The notes beneath the pieces are model-generated. The model was not told where the DNA came from. It was given only the letters and a program-made list of their open reading frames with translations, and did no database searches. Shown in pieces: positions 27,001-33,912 of a stretch of DNA of 64,000 nt (position 1 is the stretch's first letter; each line of letters begins with the position of its first letter). Location: positions 297,651 to 361,650 of the forward strand of contig CAJTBF010000002.1 of NCBI GenBank assembly GCA_910574195.1, given 5' to 3'. Source of the stretch: Lachnospiraceae bacterium (lineage in GTDB: Bacteria; Bacillota; Clostridia; Lachnospirales; Lachnospiraceae). A program made the position numbers and the translations under genes.

Positions 27001-29872
27001 GGGCAGGCTGCAAGTGCGCTACACGGCATATAACGGCGACTGGTTCATCGAGAATAAGAGTTCCGACATTGGGAATGTCAAGGCGGACAGCACTTACGGC
27101 ACGAAGCGGGCGAGCGCATACCGCATTATGGAGGACACTTTAAATCTCCGTGACACCCGCATCTTTGACTATGTTTATGATGAACACAACAATAAAAAAG
27201 CGGTGCTGAACCATAAGGAAACCACGGCGGCGCAGGCAAAGCAGGAGGTGATAAAGCAGGCGTTTCAGGACTGGATTTGGAAAGACCCAGAGCGGAGGAA
27301 CAGGCTTGTACGCTATTATAATGACACATTTAATTCCATCCGTCCCCGTGAATACGACGGAAGCCATATCACATTTGGAGGCATCAGCCCAGAAATCCAG
27401 CTAAGACCGCATCAAGTGAACGCCATCGCCCATATCCTATACGGCGGCAACACGCTCCTTGCCCACAAGGTAGGTGCGGGAAAAACCTTTGAAATGGTAG
27501 CCGCCGCACAGGAAAGCAAGCGGCTCGGCTTATGCCAGAAATCCATGTTTGTTGTGCCGAATCACCTTGTCGGGCAGTGGGCGTCGGAGTATTTAAGGCT
27601 CTATCCATCTGCCAATATCCTTGTGACTACCAAGCGGGATTTTGAAACGGGAAACCGCAAAAAGTTCTGCGGCAGGATTGCGACGGGGGCGTATGATGCG
27701 GTGATTATCGGGCATAGCCAGTTCGAGAAAATCCCCATCAGCGAGGAACGCCAGAGGGAACAGCTCATGCGGCAGCTTGACGATATAGAGATGGGGATAG
27801 ACGACGTGCAGGCATCCCACGGGGAGCAGTTCACGGTCAAGCAGCTCATGAAAACGAGGAAAGCAATCAAGGCGAAGCTCGATAAACTCAACGACACCAA
27901 ACGGAAAGACAGCGTGATAAACTTTGAGGAACTGGGCATAGACAGGCTCTTTATAGATGAGAGCCATTTTTACAAGAACCTTTACCTTTACACAAAGATG
28001 CGGAACGTCGGCGGCATCGCCCAGACCGAAGCCCAGAAGTCAAGCGATTTGTTTATGAAATGCCGTTATCTGGACGAAATCACGGGCAACCGTGGCGTGG
28101 TTTTCGCAACGGGAACGCCTATAAGTAACTCAATGGTCGAGATGTATTCCGTGCAGCGGTACTTGCAGTATGACACCCTCGCAAGGAACGGGTTGCAGCA
28201 TTTTGACAGTTGGGCTTCCACGTTCGGCGAAACAGTCACGGCTCTGGAACTCGCCCCCGAAGGCACGAATTACCGAGCCAAGACGAGGTTTGCGAAGTTC
28301 TACAACCTGCCAGAACTGATGCAGATGTTCCGTGAGGTTGCGGACATCCAGACTGCCGATATGCTAAAGCTCCCCGTGCCAAAGGTCAATTACCACAACA
28401 TCAAGACCAAACCGAGTGAAATTCAGAGCGAAATGGTGGCGGGGCTTGCGAAGCGGGCAGAGAAAATCCGTGCAAGACTGGTAAAACCACAAACAGATAA
28501 TATGCTCAAAGTGACAAACGACGGGCGGCAGCTTGCCCTAGACCAGAGATTGATTGACCCGATGCTGCCAGACGACCCGAACAGCAAAGTCAACGCCTGC
28601 GTGGAAAATATGTACCGCATCTGGGAGGGACACGCCGACACAAAGGCTGCACAGCTCTTGTTTTGCGACCTCAGCACACCGAAAAATGACGGCATGTTTA
28701 ATGTCTACGATGACATGAGGGAAAAGTTGATACGGCGTGGAATCCCTGCGGAGCAAGTGCGTTTCATCCATGAAGCGAATACCGACGCACAGAAAAAGGA
28801 GCTGTTCGCAAAGGTAAGGAGCGGCGAAGTGCGTATATTGTTCGGCTCTACCCAGAAGATGGGCGCAGGTACAAACGTGCAGGACAGGCTGATTGCCATT
28901 CATAACCTCGACTGCCCGTGGAAGCCGTCATGCTTGGAACAGCGTCAAGGTCGTCTGGAACGTCAGGGCAATATGTTTCCCGAAGTGGAAGTTTACCGCT
29001 ATGTGACAGAACAGACATTTGATGCGTATCTCTATCAGCTTGTCGAGGGAAAGCAGAAATTCATCTCCCAGATAATGACGAGCAAAAGCCCCGTGCGTTC
29101 TGCCGAGGACGTGGACGAGGTCGCCCTCTCTTTTGCGGAGGTGAAAATGCTTGCCACGGGCGATGAACGCTTTAAGGAAAAAATGGATTTGGATATGCAG
29201 GTGGCGAAGCTGAAAGTCTTGAAGCAGAGCTACCTTTCCGAGCATTACGACCTTGAGGACAGGATACTGAAGCACTACCCGCAGGAGATTAAGGAGTATG
29301 GGGAACGCATTGTAGGATATGGAAATGATGCCAAGATTGCAAGCCAGCATATGCCGCAGGGCGAGGATAAATTCTGCCCGATGACCTTAAACGGCGTGAC
29401 CTACAAAGAAAAAGCGGACGCAGGCGAAATGCTCCTTGCCATCTGCAAGGAAAACCCGCTGTCACAGCCGATACAAATCGGCAGCTACCGTGGCTTCCAG
29501 ATGGAGGTTTTCTATGATACGGTCAATGCCCACTACTGCTTAAATTTATGCGGAATGAGGAAATACAAAGTGGATTTAGGAACGGATGCCCTCGGCAATT
29601 TAACGAGAATTGAGAATGAGATTGCCAAACTTCCCGCAAGACTGGAAGCCGCCAAGACCAGAAAGGAGGAAACCACCGCACAGCTTGAAACCGCAAAAGA
29701 GGAAGTGAAGAAGCCGTTTGCCTTTGAAAATGAGCTGAAAGAAAAGACGGAACGGCTGAACGCCCTCAATATCGAACTGAATCTGAATGAAAAAGACAAG
29801 ACTGTTATTGACGATGAGCCAGAGCAGAACGATGAGCAGCCAGAGAAAAAAAGTGCGGACAGGGAGCGTTAA
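21044..29872 (+). CDS. Giant polyvalent protein: ArdC-like, N6-methylase and SNF2-type helicase
   Basis: 2942 residues. Residues ~1-130 resemble the ArdC N-terminal ssDNA-binding fold (FDEQLLIYAQRPDATAVAEIGTWNR). Residues ~280-397 are a low-complexity linker that overlaps tnpV. The middle is a series of uncharacterised modules. A methylase domain has SAM-binding EPSCGTGNF (about 1471) and motif IV NIPFGEF (about 1535), a variant of NPPF. A helicase follows: Walker A HKVGAGKT (about 2140), DESH (about 2304) and motif VI QRQGRLERQGN (about 2632), then a C-terminal coiled coil. Such multi-domain proteins are known in phages and conjugative elements as polyvalent proteins, thought to protect incoming DNA. 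ATG 21044 follows AAGGAGG. Confidence 0.9.
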   Translation: MAAKYQLITELYRRTGMAVAKNPQAWQGFLSSACHNYKCRFDEQLLIYAQRPDATAVAEIGTWNRLFKRWVNKDSKGIAVFDPKGRRNTLKYYFDVSDTHEGYYGSRAVPIWQMDKRYEQPVMERLADRFGGTEGGDLATFLIQTAENAVEGNLPDYLSQLKGCTKDSFLEELDDYNIEVIYKRLAANSVAYMLLSRCGLDAGGYFEREDFAEIINFNTPQTLNAIGIATSDISEMALREISAAVRNVQIEAKCQNRTFARNIASQYDKGRKQPERSENNERNHLHETGGLPYTRPDITDRARASAWQVRFDAQGLSGTAQKSDLSQSADSGQTERTPLPDRADGVAEVRASDEAVSSRAGSDGGAERESPDAVARHDEQHPQPSGGNHLERTDLQLENSEPEPEPQSDGGRQEDKTDTAQTAEPEGQTEKGSVANEEEVAVNLPTVDEQIERIAEAEDEKASAFVVSQEDIDAVLVKGNSVANGKYRIYHQFQKQEDKKKNIDFLKREYGTGGFFVNFSDGTEGYVWYSGKGISIDRDGISTEHDLVLSWSKAEKRLRELVKDNRYLNPKEKDHYADYLESISAPQHEIDTQRKLARQRFIEEKRELPPADKRDTLALRLSDFIRDLDGYEKDLLGVIGCRDFADMPADLMEQALQHPDNVQELLDFLSLVQKKTTSVYSRSNAWRFSQELTELYPLRYLYHEGDVVYIGADKYEITAFDENAVSLRNAEFPLFGKEFSREDFEQKLKENPANDHLKTVITESQKTETLAEEKPDSITLSIGFSEHPAFYDKELNDRFTDLSFALGNKLLGILDEKQNRERENEENHVGWYHKTDFEIHAVIGGEEFNYEGRFDIGDGEGDLIAHIRNFYEYSLSPDCPFIPEWKRQGEDYYREKMESLRLGHDVFIPFLERNTGLTQEDEKRLGDIMATEEDWFHRRKEPTEEELLEQAKGCIDAYCDAEFGGDAEVDYTDLSNVKIAFQNTEDGLHGIQVSVNLLQYRMETYVDGVLAEYTQYNDLADLIQNALSNLYYHDLVSLTEEQLEPFYWEENKKAAENPSPDIISDETEQKPHYTVEQTSDAFADPFIIRNNEAPEDSADRYYDVGGIYQTFETEEEAQEYADTLNSAEHITELFAAKDAEREEQQKSESAPSGTDEKQDNSDLIGKELMIDNRRYLIESVGKISGDVSMRDITFQNNVGFPINRVEKVGYVRRLLEQAEKELPSEEKTESPAEPTTETVAEYPAVENGLPYDIVVEKIRFDEPEQKPQSQNLADTLRSRLERAKDSAGHAALQEDIDTLFMDKNGDSLVGIASDEWLKQLAYMPDDEFRKYADSYQKGTLNAYKLLPLSADCHNYRITDDTLGVGGAKEKFRNNMSAIRLLHDLQIENRLATPEEQETLAKYVGWGGLSMAFDSNNAAWENEYKELKSALSDEEYHAAMESTLTAFYTPPIVIKAMYEALDHLGFSQGNILEPSCGTGNFLGLLPDSMEKSKLHGIEIDPLSGRIAKQLYQKASIAIEGFEETKLPDNHFDVVLGNIPFGEFKVNDSRYNAQKFLIHDYFIAKALDKVRSGGVVMFITSKGTMDKTSPEVRKYIAQRAELLGAVRLPDSTFRANAGTEVTSDILILQKRDRIIEIEPEWVHLDTDENGVTMNSYFVQHPEMVLGEMKMESTRFGMDSACKAYPDVPLAGLLHEAIQRINGEIPEIENEVDRISDEQEKAIPADPNVRNFSFALVGGKVYFRENNEMTPANVSMTAENRIRGLLEIRDCVRKLIQYQTDDCPEEMIQTEQENLNRLYDAFTKRYGLINSRGNYLAFGADESYFLLCSLEVLDDEGKFKRKADMFTKRTIKPHREVTFVETASEALALSIGEKARVDLPYMARLTCRSEEEIIKELQGVIYKVPSCEPARYVTADEYLSGNVREKLKVAGIAAKSDPELAVNVAALEKVIPKDLPASEISVRLGTTWIPQEDIQQFMMELLTPSSYAAGRLQVRYTAYNGDWFIENKSSDIGNVKADSTYGTKRASAYRIMEDTLNLRDTRIFDYVYDEHNNKKAVLNHKETTAAQAKQEVIKQAFQDWIWKDPERRNRLVRYYNDTFNSIRPREYDGSHITFGGISPEIQLRPHQVNAIAHILYGGNTLLAHKVGAGKTFEMVAAAQESKRLGLCQKSMFVVPNHLVGQWASEYLRLYPSANILVTTKRDFETGNRKKFCGRIATGAYDAVIIGHSQFEKIPISEERQREQLMRQLDDIEMGIDDVQASHGEQFTVKQLMKTRKAIKAKLDKLNDTKRKDSVINFEELGIDRLFIDESHFYKNLYLYTKMRNVGGIAQTEAQKSSDLFMKCRYLDEITGNRGVVFATGTPISNSMVEMYSVQRYLQYDTLARNGLQHFDSWASTFGETVTALELAPEGTNYRAKTRFAKFYNLPELMQMFREVADIQTADMLKLPVPKVNYHNIKTKPSEIQSEMVAGLAKRAEKIRARLVKPQTDNMLKVTNDGRQLALDQRLIDPMLPDDPNSKVNACVENMYRIWEGHADTKAAQLLFCDLSTPKNDGMFNVYDDMREKLIRRGIPAEQVRFIHEANTDAQKKELFAKVRSGEVRILFGSTQKMGAGTNVQDRLIAIHNLDCPWKPSCLEQRQGRLERQGNMFPEVEVYRYVTEQTFDAYLYQLVEGKQKFISQIMTSKSPVRSAEDVDEVALSFAEVKMLATGDERFKEKMDLDMQVAKLKVLKQSYLSEHYDLEDRILKHYPQEIKEYGERIVGYGNDAKIASQHMPQGEDKFCPMTLNGVTYKEKADAGEMLLAICKENPLSQPIQIGSYRGFQMEVFYDTVNAHYCLNLCGMRKYKVDLGTDALGNLTRIENEIAKLPARLEAAKTRKEETTAQLETAKEEVKKPFAFENELKEKTERLNALNIELNLNEKDKTVIDDEPEQNDEQPEKKSADRER
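21882..22235 (+). CDS. tnpV: TnpV family protein, nested in another frame of the giant gene
   Basis: 117 residues starting MSEITYTKQADYLIPDLTLP, which I recognise as the TnpV transposon-encoded family, continuing to the characteristic WLGMMNNIRSQAEE and ELIYN end. AAAGGAG lies 8 nt before ATG 21882. The whole gene lies inside the 21044-29872 reading frame, in a different frame on the same strand, exactly where the giant protein becomes low-complexity (Arg/Ala/Asp/Ser-rich). Function of TnpV is not established. Confidence rests on family resemblance plus the ribosome site. Confidence 0.8.
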   Translation: MSEITYTKQADYLIPDLTLPTEPELPLGRYALMHRDYLEQHKRVTYLNLLTAGRLNAHLYQTEQTALQRLELLTKQLAAEQGVTEELKEKAPMQWLGMMNNIRSQAEETILSELIYN

Positions 29873-29951
29873 ATCCAGTTTGCACATTTGTATTGAGTAT
29901 TTCTGGGCAGTATAATAAAGGACGATTAGAAAAAATCGGAGGTGAGGAAGA

Positions 29952-30281
29952 ATGTCTGATGCGTTCAGATTTGAAACTTTTGTAGATGTTCATGACAATG
30001 TTTTTAATGAATATCTCGGCTCTGTCATCGCAAAACTGTCCAAAGAAAATGAGGAATACCGTGCCATAAGAGCCGAGATTGAGGGCTTATATGAGAAACA
30101 TCCGAAAGTCTTAGGCGTGTTTGACACGGAAACAGCGGCGGAACTGACCGAGGAAGAATGTGCCGCACTGATTAAAGTGATGGAGCTTAGGAACAAACTT
30201 ACAGACATGGAGATGCAGTCGGTCTACTTCCGTGGCTGCTATGACAGCGTGGGGTATCTGAAAAAGGCAGGGATTTTATAA
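29952..30281 (+). CDS. Hypothetical ICE protein (109 aa)
   Basis: An acidic helical protein with an RIDE-like pattern of Glu/Leu heptads (AIRAEIEGLYEKHP, LTEEECAALIKVMELRNKLTDMEMQ). GGAGGTGAGG precedes ATG 29952. It ends the unit that contains the giant gene; a terminator follows. I cannot assign a family with confidence. Confidence 0.75.
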   Translation: MSDAFRFETFVDVHDNVFNEYLGSVIAKLSKENEEYRAIRAEIEGLYEKHPKVLGVFDTETAAELTEEECAALIKVMELRNKLTDMEMQSVYFRGCYDSVGYLKKAGIL

Positions 30282-30294
30282 CGGACTGACCGAG

Positions 30295-30336
30295 AAAAAG
30301 GCGGTATTGGCGTGAGTGTTGATGCCGTCTTTTTAT
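30295..30336 (+). terminator. Intrinsic terminator
   Basis: AAGGCGGTATT pairs with GATGCCGTCTTT, using several wobbles, followed by T-rich sequence. It separates the accessory-gene unit from the AT-rich cargo. Confidence 0.55.
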
Positions 30337-30453
30337 ATAGCTTAAAAGGAATAATATTTCTATGGAGCAGAAATGCAATAGCTTGACTGGCTTGAAAAAT
30401 TCATAATCTGGATGTACAATAAGAGCAATAAATAAGAAGTTGCAGGTGAGAAT

Positions 30454-30969
30454 ATGAAAATAATATGGATAGATGGAACTTTTGGGAGTGGAAAGACTGC
30501 TGTTGCCAATGTAATTGCTAAAAGAATTAATAATATGTGTTTACTTGAGTTTGATGCTTTGCAAAAGGAATATAAACCAAATTCTATTTCTGATTTTTTT
30601 GGAGAAAGGTATCCTGAAGCGAAAAGATATTTGATTGATGCACTTAGAAATAAAATATTGACTTTGATACAAGGCGGAGATTATGATTATATAATTGTTC
30701 CGATTGCATTGATTAATGATTATTGTAATCAGAAACTTGTAAATACTTTTGTAGATGTTGAATGCTATCATTTTATCTTAACTGCATCAGAAAAGATTTT
30801 GTATCAACGTATAGAAAACCAAGAAAATAGAGATGTGGATTTAGCAAAAACGTATTTTCAAACTGCAACTATATATTTGAAAAATCATTATTCTGATGCA
30901 GTTAGAATAGATACATCAGATATGAATATAGATAGTGTCGCAGAGAAAATTATTAAAATGATAAAATAA
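30454..30969 (+). CDS. P-loop kinase-like protein, TmrB-like (cargo)
   Basis: 171 residues with an N-terminal Walker A motif in IIWIDGTFGSGKTAVA (nt 30463-30510). That opening is typical of the tunicamycin-resistance protein TmrB and of small-molecule phosphotransferases. The later ENQENRD and DTSDMNIDSVAEKI segments fit a nucleoside-kinase-like fold. The gene is much more A+T-rich than the conjugation genes on both sides, suggesting recent acquisition. It could confer resistance to a nucleoside antibiotic or act in defence; neither is shown. AGGTGAG precedes the ATG. Confidence 0.7.
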   Translation: MKIIWIDGTFGSGKTAVANVIAKRINNMCLLEFDALQKEYKPNSISDFFGERYPEAKRYLIDALRNKILTLIQGGDYDYIIVPIALINDYCNQKLVNTFVDVECYHFILTASEKILYQRIENQENRDVDLAKTYFQTATIYLKNHYSDAVRIDTSDMNIDSVAEKIIKMIK

Positions 30970-31042
30970 TAAACGGTAAAAATTGATTAAGAAGATTTCT
31001 ATGAAGGAGCAGACGGTGGCATTTGAAAAGGCGGTTGAGTAA

Positions 31043-31765
31043 ATGAAAAATGAAATGGATATATCGCGATTTGGAAAGAATCAATTAAAACGCAAAAAGA
31101 AAAAATGGATAAAGCCAGTTTTAATGGGTATCATTATCGCTATTTTATTTGTATTATTGTCCTTGAAGTGTGAAGAGGTGATACGATGTAGTATAGGCAA
31201 ATTATCCATTGATAATGATGCTAACGCAACTTGGATTGGGTCGCTAGCATCGTACTGGGGTGGCATCATTGGTGGTGTATTTTCTGGAACGATTGCAATT
31301 TTTGGTGTTTTTTATACAATACAGTTTACCCGTGAAGCTGATAGAAAAAAGGAAAGACAAAGTATTCAGCCATTTCTTAATGTAGAAGTGGTGGGAAAAC
31401 CATCTGGAACTGTAAAAAAATTTCAAATCGCAGATGAGCCAAAATATGTAGAGGGAAAAGCTACACAAGAGTTTTATCCTATATATTTATCTATTACAAA
31501 TATAGGAAACGGATTTGCAAACACTTTAACTTTTGGAACGGGAGAAAACTTAACTGGTATAAGCTTTAAAGAAGTATTTACAGTAAATCAGAAAAAAGAA
31601 ATATTACTAAATGTTCAAACATACAAAATGGGAAAAAGAGTCACATTTTTTATCTGGTTTGCGGACAGCATGACAAACGAGTATATTCAATATTACGAAT
31701 TAAAACGAAATGAAGATGGTACAGGATATGATTTAGATGTAGGATATCCTAATTTAATAGAATAA
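31043..31765 (+). CDS. AT-rich membrane protein of unknown function (cargo)
   Basis: 240 residues. A basic N-terminus is followed by a first membrane span (about residues 27-48), a short outer loop, a second span (about 66-90, YWGGIIGGVFSGTIAIFGVFYTI), then a ~150-residue cytoplasmic beta-rich domain. Two spans with a soluble C-terminal domain occur in several phage-defence membrane effectors, but I see no diagnostic motif. Base composition matches the neighbouring P-loop gene, so the two may be one cargo unit. Confidence 0.65.
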   Translation: MKNEMDISRFGKNQLKRKKKKWIKPVLMGIIIAILFVLLSLKCEEVIRCSIGKLSIDNDANATWIGSLASYWGGIIGGVFSGTIAIFGVFYTIQFTREADRKKERQSIQPFLNVEVVGKPSGTVKKFQIADEPKYVEGKATQEFYPIYLSITNIGNGFANTLTFGTGENLTGISFKEVFTVNQKKEILLNVQTYKMGKRVTFFIWFADSMTNEYIQYYELKRNEDGTGYDLDVGYPNLIE

Positions 31766-31881
31766 ATATTTTCTTTAGTCATTATAATTGAGAGAATGTT
31801 GTAGATTGAAACAGAAAGAATGCTGTCAAACAATAAATTACGGTTTTCAGACAACTTAAATTAGAATTAATATTGAATTTA

Positions 31882-31940
31882 TTACATAGCCGAGAGGTTT
31901 TCATTAGCGAAAATCCTTCGGCTAAATTCATTTCTGGAGG
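31882..31940 (+). promoter_or_regulatory. TTACATA-hairpin leader of the primase-like gene
   Basis: TTACA, TAGCCGAGAGG, a long loop, CCTTCGGCTA, AATTC, then GGAGG (31936-31940). Same plan as the leaders of parA and mazF. Confidence 0.6.
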
Positions 31941-31953
31941 TGATTTTATTTGA

Positions 31954-32943
31954 ATGAGAAGTAACAGACCCTATGTGCAGATTGACCCCGACGTGCTTGA
32001 GCAGGCAAGGCAGATAGATTTACTCTCCTATCTTAGAGCCTATGAGCCGAGCAACCTTGTCAAAGTCAAAGGCACGACGAACGTCTACTGTACCGCCGAG
32101 CATGACAGCCTAAAGATTTCCAACGGAAAATGGTACTGGTGGTCGAGGGGCTTCGGCGGCTATTCTGCCCTTGACTATCTGATGAAAGTCAAGGAATACG
32201 GATTTGTGGAAGCCGTGGAAACCCTCACGGGGCAGACGATGGCGGACTGGAAACCGCCGCCCCCTGCCGTGAAGAAAGACGAGCCAAAGGTGCTGCTCCT
32301 GCCGCCGAAGAACAAAAATTGTGACAGGGTGGCAGAGTATCTTTTCGGGCGTGGCATTGACTACCAGATTATTCAAGAGTGCATTGCCGAGGGGATTATT
32401 TTCGAGAGTGCCGACTACCACAACGCCGTTTTTATCGGGAAAGATGAGAACGGAACGCCAAAATATGCTGCCTGCCGTGGCACGATGGGGAACTTCAAGC
32501 GTGACGCATCGGGCAGCGACAAGCGGTATTCGTTTCGGCTTCTGGCAAAAGACCCGACCGATGCCGTGCATTTATTTGAAGCCGCCATTGATTTATTATC
32601 CTATGCCACCTATTTAAAATGCGAGGGAAAGGATTATAAGGCAGAGAATCTTCTCTCGTTGTCGGGCGTATATCAGCCGAAGAAAGAGCTGAAAGAAAGC
32701 AAAATTCCTATTGCCCTCACGACTTTTTTGAAAGCAAATCCACAAATCAAGACCATATTTCTGCATCTGGATAAGGACAGGGCAGGTCGTTTATGTACCG
32801 CCGCATTGAAAGAATTATTGCAGAAAGACTACCAAATCGTTGATGAACCGCCGCCAGTTGGCAAGGACTTCAACGATTTTTTAATGTCCTATCTGGGGAT
32901 TGCAAGGCAGAAACCGAGCCGTGAAAGAAGGGATGCCCGCTGA
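31954..32943 (+). CDS. Primase-like protein with zinc-finger and TOPRIM-type domains (DUF3991-like)
   Basis: 329 residues. The N-terminal part is a CHC2-like primase zinc-finger region without a clear full Cys set (YCTAEHDSLKISNGKWYWWSRGFGGYSALDYLM). The C-terminal half resembles DUF3991 followed by a TOPRIM fold, with an acidic strand FLHLDKDRAG and a final GKDFNDFL motif. Such proteins may prime or protect the transferred strand in the recipient. ATG 31954 is preceded by GGAGG at 13 nt, which is rather long. The base composition returns here to that of the conjugation core. Confidence 0.8.
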   Translation: MRSNRPYVQIDPDVLEQARQIDLLSYLRAYEPSNLVKVKGTTNVYCTAEHDSLKISNGKWYWWSRGFGGYSALDYLMKVKEYGFVEAVETLTGQTMADWKPPPPAVKKDEPKVLLLPPKNKNCDRVAEYLFGRGIDYQIIQECIAEGIIFESADYHNAVFIGKDENGTPKYAACRGTMGNFKRDASGSDKRYSFRLLAKDPTDAVHLFEAAIDLLSYATYLKCEGKDYKAENLLSLSGVYQPKKELKESKIPIALTTFLKANPQIKTIFLHLDKDRAGRLCTAALKELLQKDYQIVDEPPPVGKDFNDFLMSYLGIARQKPSRERRDAR

Positions 32944-33016
32944 CTGCGTGAAGATTTTTCTGTTAGGAACAACGTAACTATCATTAAATTTAAGACCAAA
33001 AGGGAGGAAAGACCGA

Positions 33017-33307
33017 TTGAAAAACTATGAAGTGACCCTTGTCGCCCACTATGCAAAGACCGTTTCCATCCATGCCGACAGCCCCGAACAGGCGGCGGAG
33101 AAGTTAAAGACCGTCCTGTTTGATACCGACCTTGTGAAGTTTTCCCAAGAGGATTTTGTCTGCGGCGAAGCCGAGATTAACGACCCTATGGAGGATGCAG
33201 GGGAAGAAATCGAATCCGAGGGAGAGGATTTTGAGGACGGCTGCTGTTCGGAGTGTCCGTGCTTCAGAACGGTATGTAAAGGATGCTGTCATGAGGGTGG
33301 GGATTAA
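33017..33307 (+). CDS. DpnD/PcfM-like small protein (96 aa)
   Basis: It starts at TTG 33017 behind AGGGAGGAAAG. The N-terminal YEVTLVAHYAKTVSIHADSPEQAAEKL is the beta-beta-alpha pattern seen in the DpnD/PcfM family. A strongly acidic stretch follows, then a Cys-rich end (CCSECPCFRTVCKGCC) with eight Cys that probably binds metal. Role in transfer unknown; PcfM genes lie in mobilisation regions of conjugative plasmids. Confidence 0.65.
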   Translation: MKNYEVTLVAHYAKTVSIHADSPEQAAEKLKTVLFDTDLVKFSQEDFVCGEAEINDPMEDAGEEIESEGEDFEDGCCSECPCFRTVCKGCCHEGGD

Positions 33308-33359
33308 AGACACGTCTTACCAAGCACTGAATTTGGTTATCCATCTGCCGATGGAAACA

Positions 33360-33460
33360 AAATTCGCTTGTTAGGGGACAGTTCCCCTAATACCCCGTTA
33401 AAAGAACAATGTTAAAGTATGCCGCCATGCCGTGTGCGGTACGGCGGTCACAGAAAGGAA
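33360..33460. other. oriT: Candidate origin of transfer
   Basis: TTAGGGGA (33371-33378), a 4-nt loop and TCCCCTAA (33383-33390) form a perfect 8-bp hairpin, followed by TACCCCGTTAAAAG and then a GC-rich imperfect palindrome (GCCGCCATGCCG...CGGTACGGCGG, about 33422-33450). It lies just before the MobC and relaxase genes, the usual oriT position for MOBP systems. The nick site is not identified. Confidence 0.5.
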
Positions 33461-33467
33461 TCCAAGA

Positions 33468-33632
33468 ATGAGTAATTTCTTATATTTTATCCTCGGCACA
33501 ACGCTCGGCGGCATGGTCGGCGTGGCGTGTATGTGCGTGCTGCAGATTAACAGGCTTTCCGAGGGAAAGGGGGATTTGGATGCGGAAACGAAACGTGCAG
33601 ATACTGTTCCGACTGACCGAGGAAGAAGCTGA
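33468..33632 (+). CDS. Small membrane protein, DUF3789-like (54 aa)
   Basis: One hydrophobic span (FLYFILGTTLGGMVGVACMCVL) at the very N-terminus and a short charged tail, the pattern of DUF3789 proteins found in ICEs. ATG 33468 is behind AAAGGA. The end overlaps mobC by 53 nt. Function unknown. Confidence 0.65.
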   Translation: MSNFLYFILGTTLGGMVGVACMCVLQINRLSEGKGDLDAETKRADTVPTDRGRS

Positions 33633-33912
33633 ATACCTCTGCTCCCTTGCGGAAAGGTCGGGACACTCCAGACAAGCCCTGCTCCAGTCGATGGTCATGG
33701 GCTACCGCCTGTGCGAGAAGCCAGACCCAGAGTTTTATAAAATCATGCGGGAGCTGTCCGCCATCGGCAACCGCATCAACCAGCTTGCGGCAAAGGCGAA
33801 CGCCTTAAACTTTGTGGACACGCCGATGCTCTACGACGAAGCGAAGCGGTGGCGGGATTTCCGTCTGGACGTGGGCAGGTGCTACCTTGTTCCGAGGAAG
33901 ATGTCTGGCTGA
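33580..33912 (+). CDS. mobC: MobC-like relaxosome accessory protein
   Basis: 110 residues. The N-terminus is a ribbon-helix-helix-like DNA-binding segment (VQILFRLTEEEAEYLCSLAERSGHSRQALLQSMV). The C-terminal half has the MobC signature IGNRINQLAAKANALN. MobC proteins bind oriT and help the relaxase open the strand. The stop overlaps the relaxase start (TGATG), so they are translationally coupled. GGGGG precedes the ATG. Confidence 0.88.
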   Translation: MRKRNVQILFRLTEEEAEYLCSLAERSGHSRQALLQSMVMGYRLCEKPDPEFYKIMRELSAIGNRINQLAAKANALNFVDTPMLYDEAKRWRDFRLDVGRCYLVPRKMSG

